The position numbers were made by a program, and so were the translations under genes. The notes under the pieces are model-generated. The model saw only the letters and a program-made list of their open reading frames with translations, was not told where the DNA came from and searched no databases. This document shows, piece by piece, positions 1-13,989 of a stretch of DNA of 64,000 nt. Location of the stretch: contig JAGSPU010000052.1 of NCBI GenBank assembly GCA_019321725.1, positions 620,001 to 684,000 of the forward strand. Direction: 5' to 3'. This DNA comes from Paulownia fortunei (Eukaryota; Streptophyta; Magnoliopsida; Lamiales; Paulowniaceae). Numbering within the stretch: position 1 is the stretch's first letter; every line of letters starts with the position of its first letter.

Positions 1-266
1 TGTAAATTCGTGCTTCTATGTAAATATGAGGACTTTAGTTCTTTTCAGTATTCAAAATCTTTGATTAATCTAAAAAAAATAAAAAATAAATTACGCACTT
101 TGCAACTCTAAAATAAAGAATACAATCTATTCACAACAACCATCAACAGATATACAGTATAGACATAAAATTGCACAAAAAGAAAAAAGGATTTTTTTTT
201 TCTTTCTAGTCATTTTCTTTCTTTTTTCTTTTTATTTCTTGATGGGTTTTATAAAACCCTCAGGCG
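1..266. other. 5' flank of the mTERF gene
   Basis: AT-rich sequence with poly-A and poly-T/C tracts. The pyrimidine-rich stretch at about 189-240 could be core promoter or early leader. I see no coding region and no clear TATA box. Confidence 0.4.
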
Positions 267-468
267 ATGAAAGGAAACGTCAGAATTGCCCCTGGCAGCT
301 CCTCTTCAGCCTTCCCTCGATTGAAAAACCCTTTGTCCAGCAGAAATACAGAAGCTGCAGTGGCACCATTTTTTCACTTTTTTCAAAGAGACAACACTTG
401 AAGCTCTCATGAGCAAAGGCTTTCAAGAAATCCCATCAAGGTATGAAACTCAGTTCACAGACCTCTGA
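267..468 (+). promoter_or_regulatory. two upstream ORFs in the mTERF leader
   Basis: An ATG at 267 opens a 44-codon reading frame that stops at 399-401, 41 bases before the mTERF start. It begins MKGNVRIAPG, followed by four serines. A second ATG at 409 opens a 19-codon frame ending TGA at 466-468, so it overlaps the mTERF ATG at 443 in another frame. Both would be met first by scanning ribosomes if transcription starts upstream of 267. Whether the 44-codon frame is translated, or is a first exon of something else, cannot be told from sequence alone. Confidence 0.4.
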
Positions 469-2294
469 TATACTGAAAAGCAACAAGCTTTTTTTTTCCT
501 GTACCCTTTGCCTTATTCCAAATATCGGGAAAAGGATATCCATGAGCACATTACAGAAACTTAGAATACCTCATGTTCTCAAATGGGTTCCTTTATTATG
601 CGCAGAAAATAACGTTAGATCATCAAAATCCAATTTTTATGTTAATGAGTCATACCATCTTTTACAACACCTTAGGTTCTTTGGAACAGAAAGTGATGTT
701 AATTCGAAAAATGGTGGAAATCTTGGTGAACTAGCAAAAAAATCACGTGTAGTAAGAAGAGAAGCTCAAGCTGCTTTATTAGACTACTTTCATTTCACTA
801 GGAGTTTGCAGATCATGGATGCTGAGAATATGAGTAAAAATGCCCCCGAGTTTTTTGATAGGTTGTTGAAGAGAGTGGATATACATGATGCCAAAGTTGG
901 GAGCTCGATGGCTCGGTTCTTGAGGTACCATCCTGTTAATGAGTTTGAGCCATTCTTTGAGAGCATAGGTTGAAGCCTTCTGAATACTCGTCCTTTCTTC
1001 CACGAAATTTGATGTTTTTAAATGATGATCAATTATTGTTGGAGAACTATTATGTTTTGTGTAATTATGGCATTGCACGGAATAGGATAGGAAAGATTTA
1101 TAAAGAAGCTACAGAGGTTTTTCGGTATGAATATGGTGTTTTGCAATCAAAGCTTCAATCTTTTCAGAATTTGGGGTTAAAACAGTCTCTTGTTGTCAAG
1201 ATTATTGCTTCAAATCCTCATCTTTTGAGGGGAAATGTTAATCAGGAATTTGTTGAGGTTTTAGAAAAGTTAAAGAAGGTAGGTATTGAATATGAATGGC
1301 TTCAAGAGCATATATCTGTAGAGGAGTCTTACAATTGGAAATGTATGCTTGAGCTCATGTGCTTATTAAGTGAGTTGGGCTTGAGTGAGGAGCAACTAGG
1401 AGTACTGTTTACACAGCATCCTGATCTTTTGCTTGAGTGCTCTGGACGTATTACAATTTGCTTATTTGGGTTCTTGTTGAAATTCGGATCCTCGCTGAGT
1501 GACGTACAAACTGTTTTTCTTCAGTTTCCACAAATATCAGTTGTGAAATTCACCAATAATTTATGTCATTGCTACAAATTTCTTGTCGAAATTAGCATGG
1601 ATGTCCAAGATATTGGTAGGATTGTACATTCATACCCAACAGTTCTGGGTTCATGTGAACTCAAAAAAGTAAAGAGCTTACTGAGTGCATTGAACTGTGG
1701 AAAGAACAGGCTCTGTCAAATGGTCAAGGATGATCCCTGCTTGTTAAAGAAATGGGTCCTTGGAGTAAGAGTAAACCCGCTACAAGAGCAAAAGAGGGTT
1801 CTAAAAGTAAGGATGATGAAAACTAAGTTTTTGTTAAGCCTAGGCTTTGTAGAGAAGTCAAAGGATATGGAAAAGGCTCTTAAAATGTTTCGAGGCAAAG
1901 GAGTGGAACTTCAAGAGAGGTTTGATTGTTTAGTGAACTTTGGTTTGAGTCGCAAGGAAGTCATACAGATGCTCAAAGTATCTCCCCAAATTCTTAACCA
2001 GTCCACTGATGTTATTGAAGCAAAGGTTGGGTTTTTGTAAAAGATTTGGGCTACCCAGTATCTGATTTGCTCACTCATCCAAAACTTGTCTCTTATACAA
2101 TTAAGAGGGTGAAGCTTAGACTTTTAATGTATAAGTGGCTTAAAGATGAAGGAGCAGTGCATCCGAAGTTGGCCTTAAGCACTCTCATGTCAAGCTCAGA
2201 GGAAATATTTGTGAGATCTTACGTAAATTCTCATCCCAGAGGGCCTGAATTTTGGGAGAGACTGAAGAAAGAAGTACATTCTGACTGTCAATAA
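443..2294 (+). CDS. mTERF family protein, intronless, two frame lesions
   Basis: Member of the mitochondrial transcription termination factor family. These nucleic-acid-binding alpha-solenoid proteins act in plastid or mitochondrial gene expression. Three segments in successive frames (443-973, 970-2040, 2046-2294) form one continuous protein of about 617 residues. The N-terminus is basic and hydroxylated, as in a transit peptide. Repeated mTERF helices with the recurring 'P.LL' / 'FP.I' pattern run from about residue 190 to the end (for example NPHLLRG, HPDLLLE, SPQILNQ). The first break, at about 970, is a missing T in GGTTGAAG. The second, at about 2036, is a missing T in the GGGTTTTTG run. 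Each repair restores family-like sequence with no other change. The start at 443 is the first ATG of the frame; ATG 543 is an alternative. It resembles the Arabidopsis mTERF at At5g06810 as I recall it, but the exact orthologue is uncertain. Confidence 0.85.
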
Positions 2295-2726
2295 ATAATT
2301 ACATTTTACTGGCTCTGAAATTCTTATTAACAGACTGATATGGAATGCATAGTTCGCCTAAGCTTCATTTTAGGAGTCTCCTGCATAAGATAATGTGCTT
2401 TGCAAGGGCTACTTTTTCTTTTAAGTTCAACCAGCATATTCTGGATAAGGCAAACCATACATAAGACCAGGTAACTGCATTTTGATTACTTGTATATATT
2501 GTGTTCGTCTAGTGTTGATAAGGTTGCAGCGAAGTTGATATGGGCTACAATGAAATAGTTACATTTTGTTCATTTTGTGGGATTTATTTGCTCACTGGTT
2601 GGTTTCTGCTTCTGATGTTTTTCCCTAATTGTCAGTGATGGGACTGAATGATTCCTGCTGGCCATTTCTGTGTCTTAGAAGTTGTTATTCTGTTATAACT
2701 GCATGCTCTAATTGTTTTAACTCATA

Positions 2727-2967
2727 TTCCCTCTGTTCCAAAAAAGTTAGCCCCATTTGACCTGGCACCGAGATTAATTGAGACTTGAAAAAGAGTGTAT
2801 CTTTTCATTATTACCCTCAAAAGTAGTGGTTGAGAGTTAGTAGTGTCACATCATTACTTTTATTGAGAGCGTATTTTTGGAGAAAAATATTTTATTTTAG
2901 TAAATGGGGCCGTCTTTGGGCGTGTCCCAGATAGGAATTAAAATCAATAAATTTGGGACAGAGGAAG
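2727..2967. mobile_element. Stowaway-like MITE (Tc1/mariner)
   Basis: The left end reads TTCCCTCTGTTCC and the right end, inverted, reads CTTCCTCTGTCCC. Both match the CTCCCTCYGTYCC terminal repeat typical of plant Stowaway MITEs. Both ends abut a TA dinucleotide (2725-2726 and 2968-2969), the expected target duplication. The element is about 240 bp, non-coding, and typical for the family. The few terminal mismatches point to an older insertion. Confidence 0.75.
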
Positions 2968-3794
2968 TATTATTTAGTACCTACTGTGTACAATTTTCAA
3001 TCACATGTTCTTCTGGTCTTATTTTTTGTTCCAGTCTCCACTTTGTGGTCAGTAAATGTAGTTTGGGAAACAACCACATATTCAAGCTACATGAAGTGCT
3101 GCCCTGTATCATGACATATTTGAGGAAAAGTTCTCACATTTTAGTTATTCAGTTATTCAGTGGGCAGTAATCGAGATGCATCACATAAGTTTCTTTGATA
3201 CCACATAATACCTATAACTCATTTAGTTTGCTTAATTATTGGCATGTTTGAATCCTAATTAATTCTTATGTCCTATGTTGGTTGCACATAGACATTGAGA
3301 ACAATCAAGCCCTGTAGATTGTTTGCACAAGCAAAAATCAAAATTTCTTGAATGATCTACTCTCGAACTAGTAGATAGTGTTGCTTGTTCAAATACGTGT
3401 GAGGTGATCTCCCATTGGGAGTTTCTGTATGAAGTTCTGCAACAAGTAGGTTCCTTTTTCAGAGCTTAAAGTTTATTTGACTATTTTCTGGCATCATTAA
3501 GCAGATATGTCCTTTAACCTCTACCACTGTTGAAATTGCATTTGAAACAAACCAAACTACCAGAAATTTGTGCCAATTCATACTTAGGCTTTCTTCCTGA
3601 TACCATAATTTTCTCTCTCCTCTTCCCCTAGCATCTCTAAATTCTTTGCTTTCTTCTCTTTAAAAGAACCTAAAGCTGCTTTATAGTAGTTCAGCCTGGG
3701 TAATCCATAAGCAAACTATTGCATTAGGTTATCATAAGCTATTGGATGGAACTGCAAACACCCGCCAACCCCCCTCTCCTTTTGCAACACACTT

Positions 3795-3832
<38 letters not shown>
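3795..3832 (+). repeat. (GA)n microsatellite
   Basis: A near-perfect GA dinucleotide run with one AA interruption. Confidence 0.9.
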
Positions 3833-3835
<3 letters not shown>

Positions 3836-6800
3836 GAGAAAAAATGAAGAATATGTTCAAAACTGTAACCAACGTGTGTCTTCACAGATACTTCCGGTGA
3901 TGTCGCCTCTGAATATGATAATAATGTTTCTCAATTTCTTTTTATTGATATTATCGCAGCACATGTTTTCACCTTCAACAACTAGCCATATTACCAAATT
4001 ATGTTGGTTGAATTGATTTGCATGTCTGCCCAGTAATATGCAAATAGTCTATTTTTGGAATGACATTTTTCTTTTTTTAACATCCTGTGGCAGGGAGATT
4101 TGGCCAAAGCTGATGCTGGTTCCCCGAAAGAGACATCGGTATGGCTGCAAAGCAGATGAAACTCATATTTCATCAAGCGAGTTCATACTAATAGGAAATT
4201 TAGACACATCAAATGATGGCATTTGCACATCAATGAATTACGTGAAATTCTTGAATGGACTGGGTGCAACATTTTCATCGTTTGTGGTTTAACTGACAAG
4301 ACAGTGATAATTCTTTTGTTTATTTCTAAATGACTCTCAGCTAGAGATCCATAAACTAATTAGGCAGATAATAGTGATTATTTAGCAAGCCAACCATCCA
4401 AATCATTCAAGGAAGACATTCAGATTGTGGAACTGGAACAAAGATCTCAGTGATTACTATATCACAAGATGCATTGATATTTCTACTCTTGCTGATTTCT
4501 CTATGTTTTCTGGTTACAAGGAATGAGATATGAACTGATTTCTTTTTCTGGCTACTTGTGGTAGTTATAGTGTGTTAGCTGTAATCAAATATCTGTGTGA
4601 TGATGAATAGTTACTTGTGTTATAGATAAGAAATTAGCTATCTGGTGCTCTAATGGGACAGCCCAGTTTAGCTTCACCACCAAAGAATGGATGATATGAA
4701 GGGCAGAAAATTACACGAAGATCTGTTGAACATTTTCCCTCTTATCTCGCAATTTGAGGATGAAATATACATATTTACAGACACTGCAACCTAAGATGGA
4801 TCAATTATCTTTCTTTCTTTGATTCACTACGTTCGGAATAGCCCCAAAATACCCAAGAATCAAGATTATAAGATGATCATAATATGAAGCTCCACCAATA
4901 GAAAAAAAAATTAGAACAACTTAACCAATGTCATTCATTAGAGAAGATGGGCCTCCAAAAGCTCCCCAAAAGAAAATTGGGCCAATTCTCTAATTTTGCA
5001 ACTACTCATTATCTATCATTACTGCAGCCTACAAATCCAGAAACATGGTATGAGGTGCTGACAAAGAGGGCCATTGGCCAATCAATATTGTGGCACGAGC
5101 CTTTGACAGGGTCCAGTCATCAGTTATGGCACCCAGCTGTACAACGTGTGGTCCCCATGCCAGAAAAAGATTTCAGCCAGCCCACAACAAAGGAAAACAG
5201 GGTCATTTTTGTGATTCCACACACGACAAATTTTGATCAAGAAGATCCTTTCTTAGGTTTCTGAAAAATTCAACTACCAAGCAAAGAATATTACTGTCGG
5301 GTGTGATGGTCATTATGAGTCTGATTTAATATATAACAACGGGCACTAAAATGGCCCAGTAAGTTCTTTTATTTATTTATTTATTTAAAATATGTGATTA
5401 GCACTATTTAATTAATTCTTTTTATGATTTTGATTTTTCATAAGGAAATTCATTATTTGAATTGCTAACCTCATATTTCATAGGATTGCCTCTAGTATCA
5501 TGTCGATTTTTCTTGGAATAACAAGTATTTTTATTAAATTAGAAGAAAAAGGAATTTCAAAACATAATGTTACAAAGATAAAAATAATTTTATGGAGATA
5601 ACAATTACATTTTTGAATATTTGCGTCTATAGGAAATCATGAGATTCACCAATAGTTCGACAAAGCTTTCACAAAGTGATGAAATGATGTAGCTTTAAAT
5701 TTGATAGTTGTCTTTTACTTTTTCAATGGGAAAATTTGGTAGTTGTCATTTGACTTAAGTTTCATTAACAATAATTGAATTTTAACATATATATTATTGT
5801 TAATTATGTATGACACTAAACAAATATCTTGTGGCCATTAAATTTACTAAAAATTCTTGAAAAACAAGATGAAAATGACAAAGGACCCCCATTCCACAGT
5901 TCTGTGGTTAATTCTAAAGTTTTTTGGCCCCCACTCTTGATGGTATTTTGGTAAATTTGTGTAGCCAACCACACAGTGAACAATGATTCTAAAATTTTCA
6001 TGTTCAATATCTTTATGGCAGTGAACAATGATTCTAAATTTGTTTTGTCTTGAAGTTAGTATTAGTACATGACCACCAAACCCTGCCATTTTCCTACCTT
6101 AAAAACTGTATACATCAATAATCTTATTTAATCCTAATACTCATGTCTAGCAGAAACTGTTTTTTTTTTTTTATTTACTATATATAGAGCTTAATTTCAA
6201 TTATTCTGAAATTCTTTCTAACTTAAATAAGATTCTTATTAAACTTACTAAGATAATTTCATTTTACATTGGTTCTGAAAGAAAAAACAAATATTGTGAA
6301 AATTATTTTCTTTCTTGAAAGAAGAAGTGAGAGACTCTTATCAAAGTTCTGGTACTTTTATTCATTTTTAATTGGCCAAATTTTCTTTATTTTTTCCTTT
6401 CTTTTTTTTTTTCTCATTTATTTTCTGCAATATTAATAATACATACCTTCATTCATACTTGACCCTCACTTCCCAAATAGCCCATCAAAATTTATAAATA
6501 AATAAAAAATACCCTTTCACCACTTTTTACTTTAACTACATAGGAGTACATTGTTTTCCTTCTCTTCATTTTCCTTTTCTCCTCCTGCAGACTTTGCCTC
6601 CCTCAGCTCATTGGTTTAGTTTTATTTCAACCTTTCAATGGAGAAAAAAAATCAATCTTTTCAAATCTCACTTCATTCGCTGAATCTTTTTTTTCATTCC
6701 GGGCTGTTTTCTTGATCTGCGCCTTCATTTTTTTTGTGAGTCAGATCAATTGTTTCTATATTTCACTTCATCTTTTTACTTCCATTACTATTGAAACTAT

Positions 6801-7540
6801 TCATGCAAGTAGAAAAAGACATCTGATTAGTGGGTTTTTATAAGTGTTTTGATTTTGTACGATAATATTCTTGAAAATGGTTGCTTCGATTAAGGATGCG
6901 AGTGGCAGCTGTTTCTTGTGAGGTCTGCTCATTTGGTATGTCCGTTTAGGCTTCTTTCTGTTATATGTTAAGCATCATATATAATATTTTGATCATAGTT
7001 TTGTTGTGGGTTTTGTCATGTTTATTTGGGTTTAATTTGTTTGGGTTGTTGGTTTTCTCATGTATTTTTCAAAAAGAAATCAATTTTGAGGATTGTTGTG
7101 TTATTTATCAGCTGTTTTTGTGTTTCTTTGGCTAACTCAGAGATATGTGTAGATAAGCTTGCTAGATTTAGTATATTATTTGCGAGCTCTGATGCTGAGT
7201 TTTTGACGTCTGAGTTTTATTCATTAATTAATTTTTATTCGTTCCCTGTTAATTTGAACATCTTTTTAGTTTCTTTGGTTGTTTTAAATTCTTTAGTGGA
7301 TGAGAATAGATAAGCGTTAGATTTATCTAGTTTTGTAGATATGCAGGCTTAGATTTTGATTGTGTTGCTCCTCTGTGTTTAAATTTAGTGGTTTCGACCT
7401 TTTTGTACTCTTTTTCATTTTTCTTGTTGGACTTCTGAAATCCATCATGTGCGCCCAATAAGGATAATATTTTCAATTTTGTAATAGTCGTGTTTGTTAT
7501 TGCAGATTTACTATTGTTTGTTCAAATTGCTGATTTGAAG

Positions 7541-7964
7541 ATGGGTAGAGGGAGAGGAAAAGGGAAGAAACAGTCTTCCGCATCTGCTCGTGATGATACT
7601 GGAAGTGGTGAGGATGAGAAGTTACCAGTGAGGAGAAGAGGAAGGCCACAAAAACCATTGAAGGATGACATTGACGAAGAAGTAAAGTTGTGAAGATAGA
7701 AGAAGAAGATGATGGCTTGGAGGAAACAAAAAGTTCAGTACTGAGTAAAAGTACCAGGAACCAAGCTGCCACAGAGAATGGCAGGAAGAGGAAGAGGCCT
7801 TCACAGGTAAAGGAAAATGCAGATTCAGTAAAAGAGGAAAAATGGCATGGGAAAGAAAACTACTGCTACTGACTTGATCAAGTCTGTTGGGTTATAGACA
7901 AAATGGGAGCAGAAGGAAAAATAAGCCTAGGCGGGCTGCTGAAGTTGGCGTTGAGTGCACATGA
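7541..7964 (+). CDS. small AT-hook DNA-binding protein, three frame lesions
   Basis: Short, highly charged protein of about 140 residues. It starts MGRGRGKGKK and carries a canonical AT-hook core (RRRGRPQKP, residues 31-39), which binds the minor groove of AT-rich DNA. An acidic-basic middle and a basic tail (RRKNKPRRAAEVGVECT) follow, so nuclear localisation is expected. The frame breaks three times: a missing base near 7689 (which creates the TGA at 7691), one extra or two missing A in the run near 7839, and one further shift near 7893. After these, the reading continues to TGA at 7962-7964. The leader has a probable intron, about 6736-7505 (donor GTGAGT, acceptor TTGCAG), placing the ATG 36 bases into the next exon. 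The family occurs in many plants as an uncharacterised protein; I know no accepted symbol. Confidence 0.65.
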
Positions 7965-10900
7965 AGATTGAATGCACATTGAGAGCTGAAACTTTGACGG
8001 CTTATATTGGCCTTTCAGTATTTCTTTCTTTTTATTTTTCTTTGTTTTTTCTGACTTCATGTTTTTGTAATGCATTTGAGAAAAAAATCTTAAATTGATG
8101 GTTTTTGATTAGTGGAGAAGAGTGCAGCAAATTTCTTGTGTTTTCTGCTATTAGATGGCTGATCTAGGTTCTTATACTAGTATTTGGTTCAAGTAGCCTG
8201 AACATTTTTGCTCCTCCAAACACTATTGTATTTACGTTATACATTTTCTGTTGTAATCATATTAATAGCTCCTGTGCCTTTCTTTTCCTTCTGTTCCCCA
8301 AGACACCCTAATTATTTCGAATTGTAGATACATTAGACTATATAGCACGAAAACAATTCCTTAGAATACAACACGAAGAAGGTGAGAAAGTTCTATATTA
8401 TGTTGATTAGAAGATGATATGAGAAGTGGATATGTGAACTTCTCCTCTGGATTCTGCTACCCATGAGATTCAGGTAAAATGTGAGGATTCATCATTCATT
8501 TTTGTACAATGTGCCCTTTCCATTGTGCAGCATCTTTGATATTATTGGCCTTCTATTAGATTCATCAGTCAAAGGATTATTATGAAGGAAAGAATGAAGC
8601 TTTATGCAGAGGAATTTTTGTGGTTTTTTTAATTTTGATACGAAGTTCTCTATCTACATGGTATACTCTATAAGCCACCCACCACCCACCCCATCCTCTC
8701 TGAATGGCTTTGTGTTCAGGCTAAGTTTGGTAAATATTTGGTGATTTTTATGCACTTGCATTTTAGTGACAGAAGATATGTTAGGAGTGGACCAAGATTT
8801 ATCAACTTACATTTGTCATAACTTCTGTTTTGCTCAATTTTAGTTGCACCATTTTGGTGAATGGAGCAATTTTGCCGCTTTACTACGTAATTGATTTCTA
8901 GACTTCTGGAGGAACTCATTTGAACTATGGCCAAGTGACGGCATTTTTAGACAATTTCATAGAGCAGGTGCTATGACATGGTTGAAGTTAAGGGACACCA
9001 AGATTCTTTCTTCTCTCTGATACTCGAGCACCTTCCTTCAATCTTTCTGTTTCTTCTGATTTATAGTCAAGGACAAAAAGGCTGATTATCATATAACAAC
9101 CTGGGAATGCATAAAAGATCCATCAGTGGCATTTCCGGATAGGTACTCTTCTCATAAATATTCGTTTTTCTGTTGAATCCTTGAACAAAATTATTATGCT
9201 TGACATTAAACTTCAATATTTAGTACAGTTAACTCTTTTCTTAGATTCTATGTGTCTGGTCAATCAATTTTGTGTTTTCTTATCTGCAGCTGCAGGTTAA
9301 TGGCTTGCTAAAAGTTCACCCCTTGTTGTCTTTGCCCAGTTCTTGTTCAAAATAGGCGTTCTGTTACTCTTTTTCCTATTTTAGACCATGTTTCAAATGG
9401 CTTGTGATATAGTTTTTCTTGGATTCTCCATTGCTTACCTTCAAACTGATGCATTTTTTCTGAAACAAATAGTGTGACCACCTAATCAGGATTTCTTTCC
9501 AGTTTTGAAACTAGCTAGTGTGGTAAATGATTCAGCTCTAACCGTGCATCCTGAGTCAGTGATGCTTTTGTTTTTCAGCTCATGTTCCAGAAGTATGCAT
9601 GTTTTCAAGAAAATCTTGAATGCAATATTATCGAGCCCAGATTGCGCTGACCTCTGATTGATTCTGAACTGAACCTGTTTATCATCCCATTTTGATGCTC
9701 ATTGGCATCAAATTCTACTCATTTTGTTTTTCCTGTCTAGTTAATGTTGGTTAGTTGATTTTGTAGGTCGAAACTTGCTGATGGTGATATGATATCGATT
9801 GCGCCCGGTTGATATTCTTACGCCTAGTCAAAACCTTTGTAACCAGTTTTGTTATTTTGGAGAACCATACCATACTCTTGTTTGTGTCATCTGACCGTAT
9901 CTACCTTAAAATGCCACCAAATTTGTTTTATGTACATTTATTGTGCTTCTTGTTAGCAAAGAAAAAAAAACTAAGGGGGAAAAAAAGAAGGAAACATTTG
10001 AATGAAGTTGGGCCTTTGTAGGTAAGCCCCAGTCTTTGGAAAGTCCAAATATACATTCAATAAAGTATGATTGAAATTCGAATTTGTCAAAAAAGGTAAT
10101 CGATTCGATCCATTAACAACCCTCCATGCCCAATTTCAGACTGTGTGAAGCCCAAAATACACTTAGACATTGGACAAGTTCAAATTTGCTTTGATTTATT
10201 TATGTCTGAAATTTAAAATGAAATTCTCATCTTTAACAAAATTTAAAAGTTTTGCTTTTTTTTTTTTTCCCCTTGTTTTTCTTAAATCTAAAGTTTGGTA
10301 ATTATTGATGGAGGGAATTTTTTTTCTTACAATCCAATGAACTATAGCTTTGTGTCTTCACGATGCTTCTTAATCATTTTTTAACTGCTGTCTACTTCTC
10401 CAAATTATTGCTAAGCATAGTTATAGTGGAAGAATCCAATGCATGTCGTGGACTAAGAATAAGTACATTTGAAACTTTATTTGGACAAAGAAAAAAGGAA
10501 ATTGTTAGTAAAACAAACTAAGAAGATAACAGATGATTGATGTTGTCAATTTATGTCTCAAAAATTGAACTTAGACAATATTAAATTTTAAGAGTAAGTT
10601 CGATAATGCAGGAAGTCCATCAAATGTGAACATATATTTCTATAGAATTCATCTTGATCCAAAAATTTGAATTATTGATTTTTTTAAACTTCTAATGGTA
10701 TATTAATTTAAAAAAAATAGAACACAAACTTCTCATATCCGATTCAGGCGGGAACACCCGACATGTTCCTTAGTCCAAAAGAAAATTCAAAAGAATTCTC
10801 CTCATTTATGGATTTCAATATCATGTATCTATATAAAAAAAATAAAATAAAAATAAAAATAATTATCTCATGAATGGACAAGGGGCTGCCATGCCACATA

Positions 10901-13495
10901 TACTTGGGAATCTGAATCTGTATCAATATAATTATTTAATTTGTACAAACTGTGGTCACCATGCAACAAATTTTGTCAACATCTTCTACCTAACAAAGTA
11001 GCAAATATAAATACATCTTCACATATAAAATCTTAACATCTTCACATTTTTTATTAATCATACTATTTGATTGATTGATAATTTTATCACAATTTAAAAA
11101 GTGGTATTTTTGGAGGATTTTCACCCATTTCTCTGTGATGTTATTATCCCAATCTTTCGTGTTTCATGTGCCAAAGCCGTTTCTTTATTAAATGTATAAT
11201 ATACAAAAATTTGTATTATAAAAAATATCTTAAATAAAAATTTGATATTTTCATAATATGATAATATATCGATTGATATTTTTATAATCGGATTGGTGAT
11301 AAAATTGATTTTGCTGTCGATTACCGTTCAACCGCCAATTCAATCGATTTAATGAAAATTGACTATATTTTTATTATATTTATATAAAATTATAATATAA
11401 TATACTAATGTTATGTACAAAATAAGAAAAAAATTAATTAAAAAATATATTTAACAAAGTTTAAAATCTAAATTATTATATAGATATAACCAAATATTAA
11501 GTTTAAACATCCTTAAAAAAATAAAAAAAATATATTTGACTGGTTTAATAAAATTTTCTATTTTTTGCACAAAAGTTGACCAAATCAGCTGTCGTTCATG
11601 ATTGGACCAGTTGAATCGTTCCGCACAATCCGAGTTTTAAACTGTTGATCTTGATGATATATCTTTTAAATCTTGTTGAGTGAGAAAATTATGTCTGAAT
11701 TGATATGATTTTTCTTTACTATTTTTTTTTTCAAACCACAAATGTTACTCTTTTTTAATTAGTAAACAACACATACATATATAACTAAGCACCAAGTTTC
11801 TTAGGATTGAATACTTTTAAGTAAATATTTTTTTTAAGAAGATGAGGCCACGGCGACTCAATTATGAAAGAACAAATTGTGGGAATAAACATGATGCCCA
11901 CCAAAAAAAAATAAAAAAAAAATCTGAGAGAGTTTTTTTTTTTTTTTTTCTCAACAATGCATCGACTCATTTAACTTGGTTTTATGAATTTATAAAATCA
12001 TCAAGAAAATCGTTTTCAATTTGGTAATATATAAATGATAAAATTTTATGACTTCATTATGTTATATATGAGCATATGAAAATAAATTGTATTATTTAAT
12101 AAAAGAGAAAATATATATAGTACAAGTCAAGATGACTAAGTATTGTATGGTGTCTACTTCATTTGAATTTGAATCAAAATTAATAATTACTAAGAAAAAT
12201 TCAAAAGTTTATTGTCACAAAACAAATCATAAAAGCTAATATTTTTTTTATTTTTCCGTCTTATAGAATATCAAGTTCTATTTTAAATAATTAAAACATT
12301 TTAAAAAATAATTGTTACTAGGAGATCAAGGTAGGTTTTTATACATGTTAATTTGACGATTTTCTTATTAATTAGCATCACATAATAATATAACAAAGAA
12401 ATAGATAAACATCCACGAGGTATCTGACAACAATTGTTGTAAAATTCAAATACTCAGTAAAGAATTTAAATATTATAATCTATAAAACTCGAATATTATA
12501 ATGTCATCTTAGTTGTTATCCTTTTCTTAAATGTTGGTTCCCCTTGAAAACCGCCCATTTGAACCTCGGGCTAAGGTTCGTGTGGACTGCGCTCAACAAT
12601 ACCAGGAAATATATTTTTTACATTTAAAATAATAATTTTTCAGAAACAAAAAAAAAATGTCTCTTTATTTCCTTGATGCAACTTGCCAACCTCCTACACA
12701 ATACTCGTTATGTAAGTGGTTAATGTTTCTTTTAAAAGAGATTGCAAGTGTTTTTTCTTTTCGATTTTGTTCTCTCTATATCTCAAATTTAAAATACATT
12801 TTTTTTCACAATTTAAACGGAAAAATTGTCCACGAATCAATACTTTTTTCTTGTATTCACAATTAAATACCTATATTTGCTAGTGTAAAAGAACATTAAT
12901 ATTATATTATGTACTTAATAATTATTATATTTAAACTTGAGTTGTTTTATACAATAAATATTCAATATGTCAAATCTGTAACTCGATAGCTACCTTATGT
13001 GTCCACAATATTCTTTTTCTTGACACATAGTACTATGTGTAACTACTTTTTATAAATCCGCAGTGATTACTATAAATTTTACAATGTATTAAAAAATAAA
13101 AATTTGTAATAAAAATATTATGATGGGAGGTTCCAACCTTATCCTAATATTATATTAAATAATTATTTTATTTAAAAAATTAAATTACTGAAGATAAAGA
13201 ACGTATGGAATCTCATGCCTCCAACAGGACCGACACTCTAAAACCCTATATAGTAAAGAGAGAGAAAATTAAGATAAATATGAGACAATAATATAATTAC
13301 ACGTGTTTCATTACTTCTCATGACCCCTTTGTTCTAAGTTTGAGTTCAATCTTTCACCCACTCACTGCTAAAACAAAAAGAAATTAATAGTGACAGTCTG
13401 ATGCCAGTTCTCTGTAGAAGGTCAAAATCCTAATAATGCAACAATAAAGTAGACCTACTAAAGTTATGGGGAAGGCTAAACAACACAACACAACA

Positions 13496-13523
13496 CCCCA
13501 CCCCACCCCCACCCCCACCCCCC
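13496..13523 (+). repeat. C-run block, possible G-quadruplex on the minus strand
   Basis: Five runs of four to six C separated by single A. The minus strand therefore has five G-runs of length four or more with one-base loops, a strong G-quadruplex motif, and the plus strand could form an i-motif. Confidence 0.7.
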
Positions 13524-13989
13524 TTCTCAAATGACCTCTGCCAATGATTCTGCACAAACTGCCATATAATATTGAATGAGGTATGGACCAAAACTCACCC
13601 TTATGAGGCCCTCCCTCTCTTGCATGCACATGAAAAAAGACAGGTTTTTAATGAAGCAATTGAGAGAAACCTGTTTTTACTTGGAAAGTGATCGTGGATT
13701 GGGGTGGGGTGGAGTAATACATCGTACTTATACATACATATTCAAAAGCTGTGGAGTAATACACATATGCATACATATTATAGATTTATAGAATAACTAG
13801 TTGATAACTTAGATATGTAAAAGTATGCATATATATGCATTTAAAGCCAGAAAATGGATATTTGGGGAGATTATTTTTTTAATTAAAAATAATAAATAAA
13901 AAAATATTTTTTATTATTTAGAAGAATGAATTTTTAAATTTTAATAATTATATATATAAAAGTTTATATAAATTAAAAAAATATATAGA

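Larger units (their letters stand above)
2295..6540. other. intergenic, no supported gene
   Basis: Probably the 3' UTR of the mTERF gene followed by AT-rich spacer. It contains a Stowaway-like MITE (2727-2967), a GA microsatellite (3795-3832) and a short direct repeat (about 5974-6037). Short open frames here (for example 4947-5264) show no recognisable domain. Confidence 0.5.

Noticed and set aside
4947..5264. 105-codon ATG frame on the plus strand
   Set aside because: No recognisable domain, no intron context and no promoter-like sequence; lies in spacer downstream of the mTERF gene.
5974..6037. Direct repeat of AGTGAACAATGATTCTAAA
   Set aside because: Only two copies 45 bases apart; a local slippage duplication with no further structure.
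12536..12600. GC-richer stretch with AACCTCGGGCTAAGGTTCG, considered as a tRNA or element end
   Set aside because: No cloverleaf can be drawn and no partner repeat is visible.
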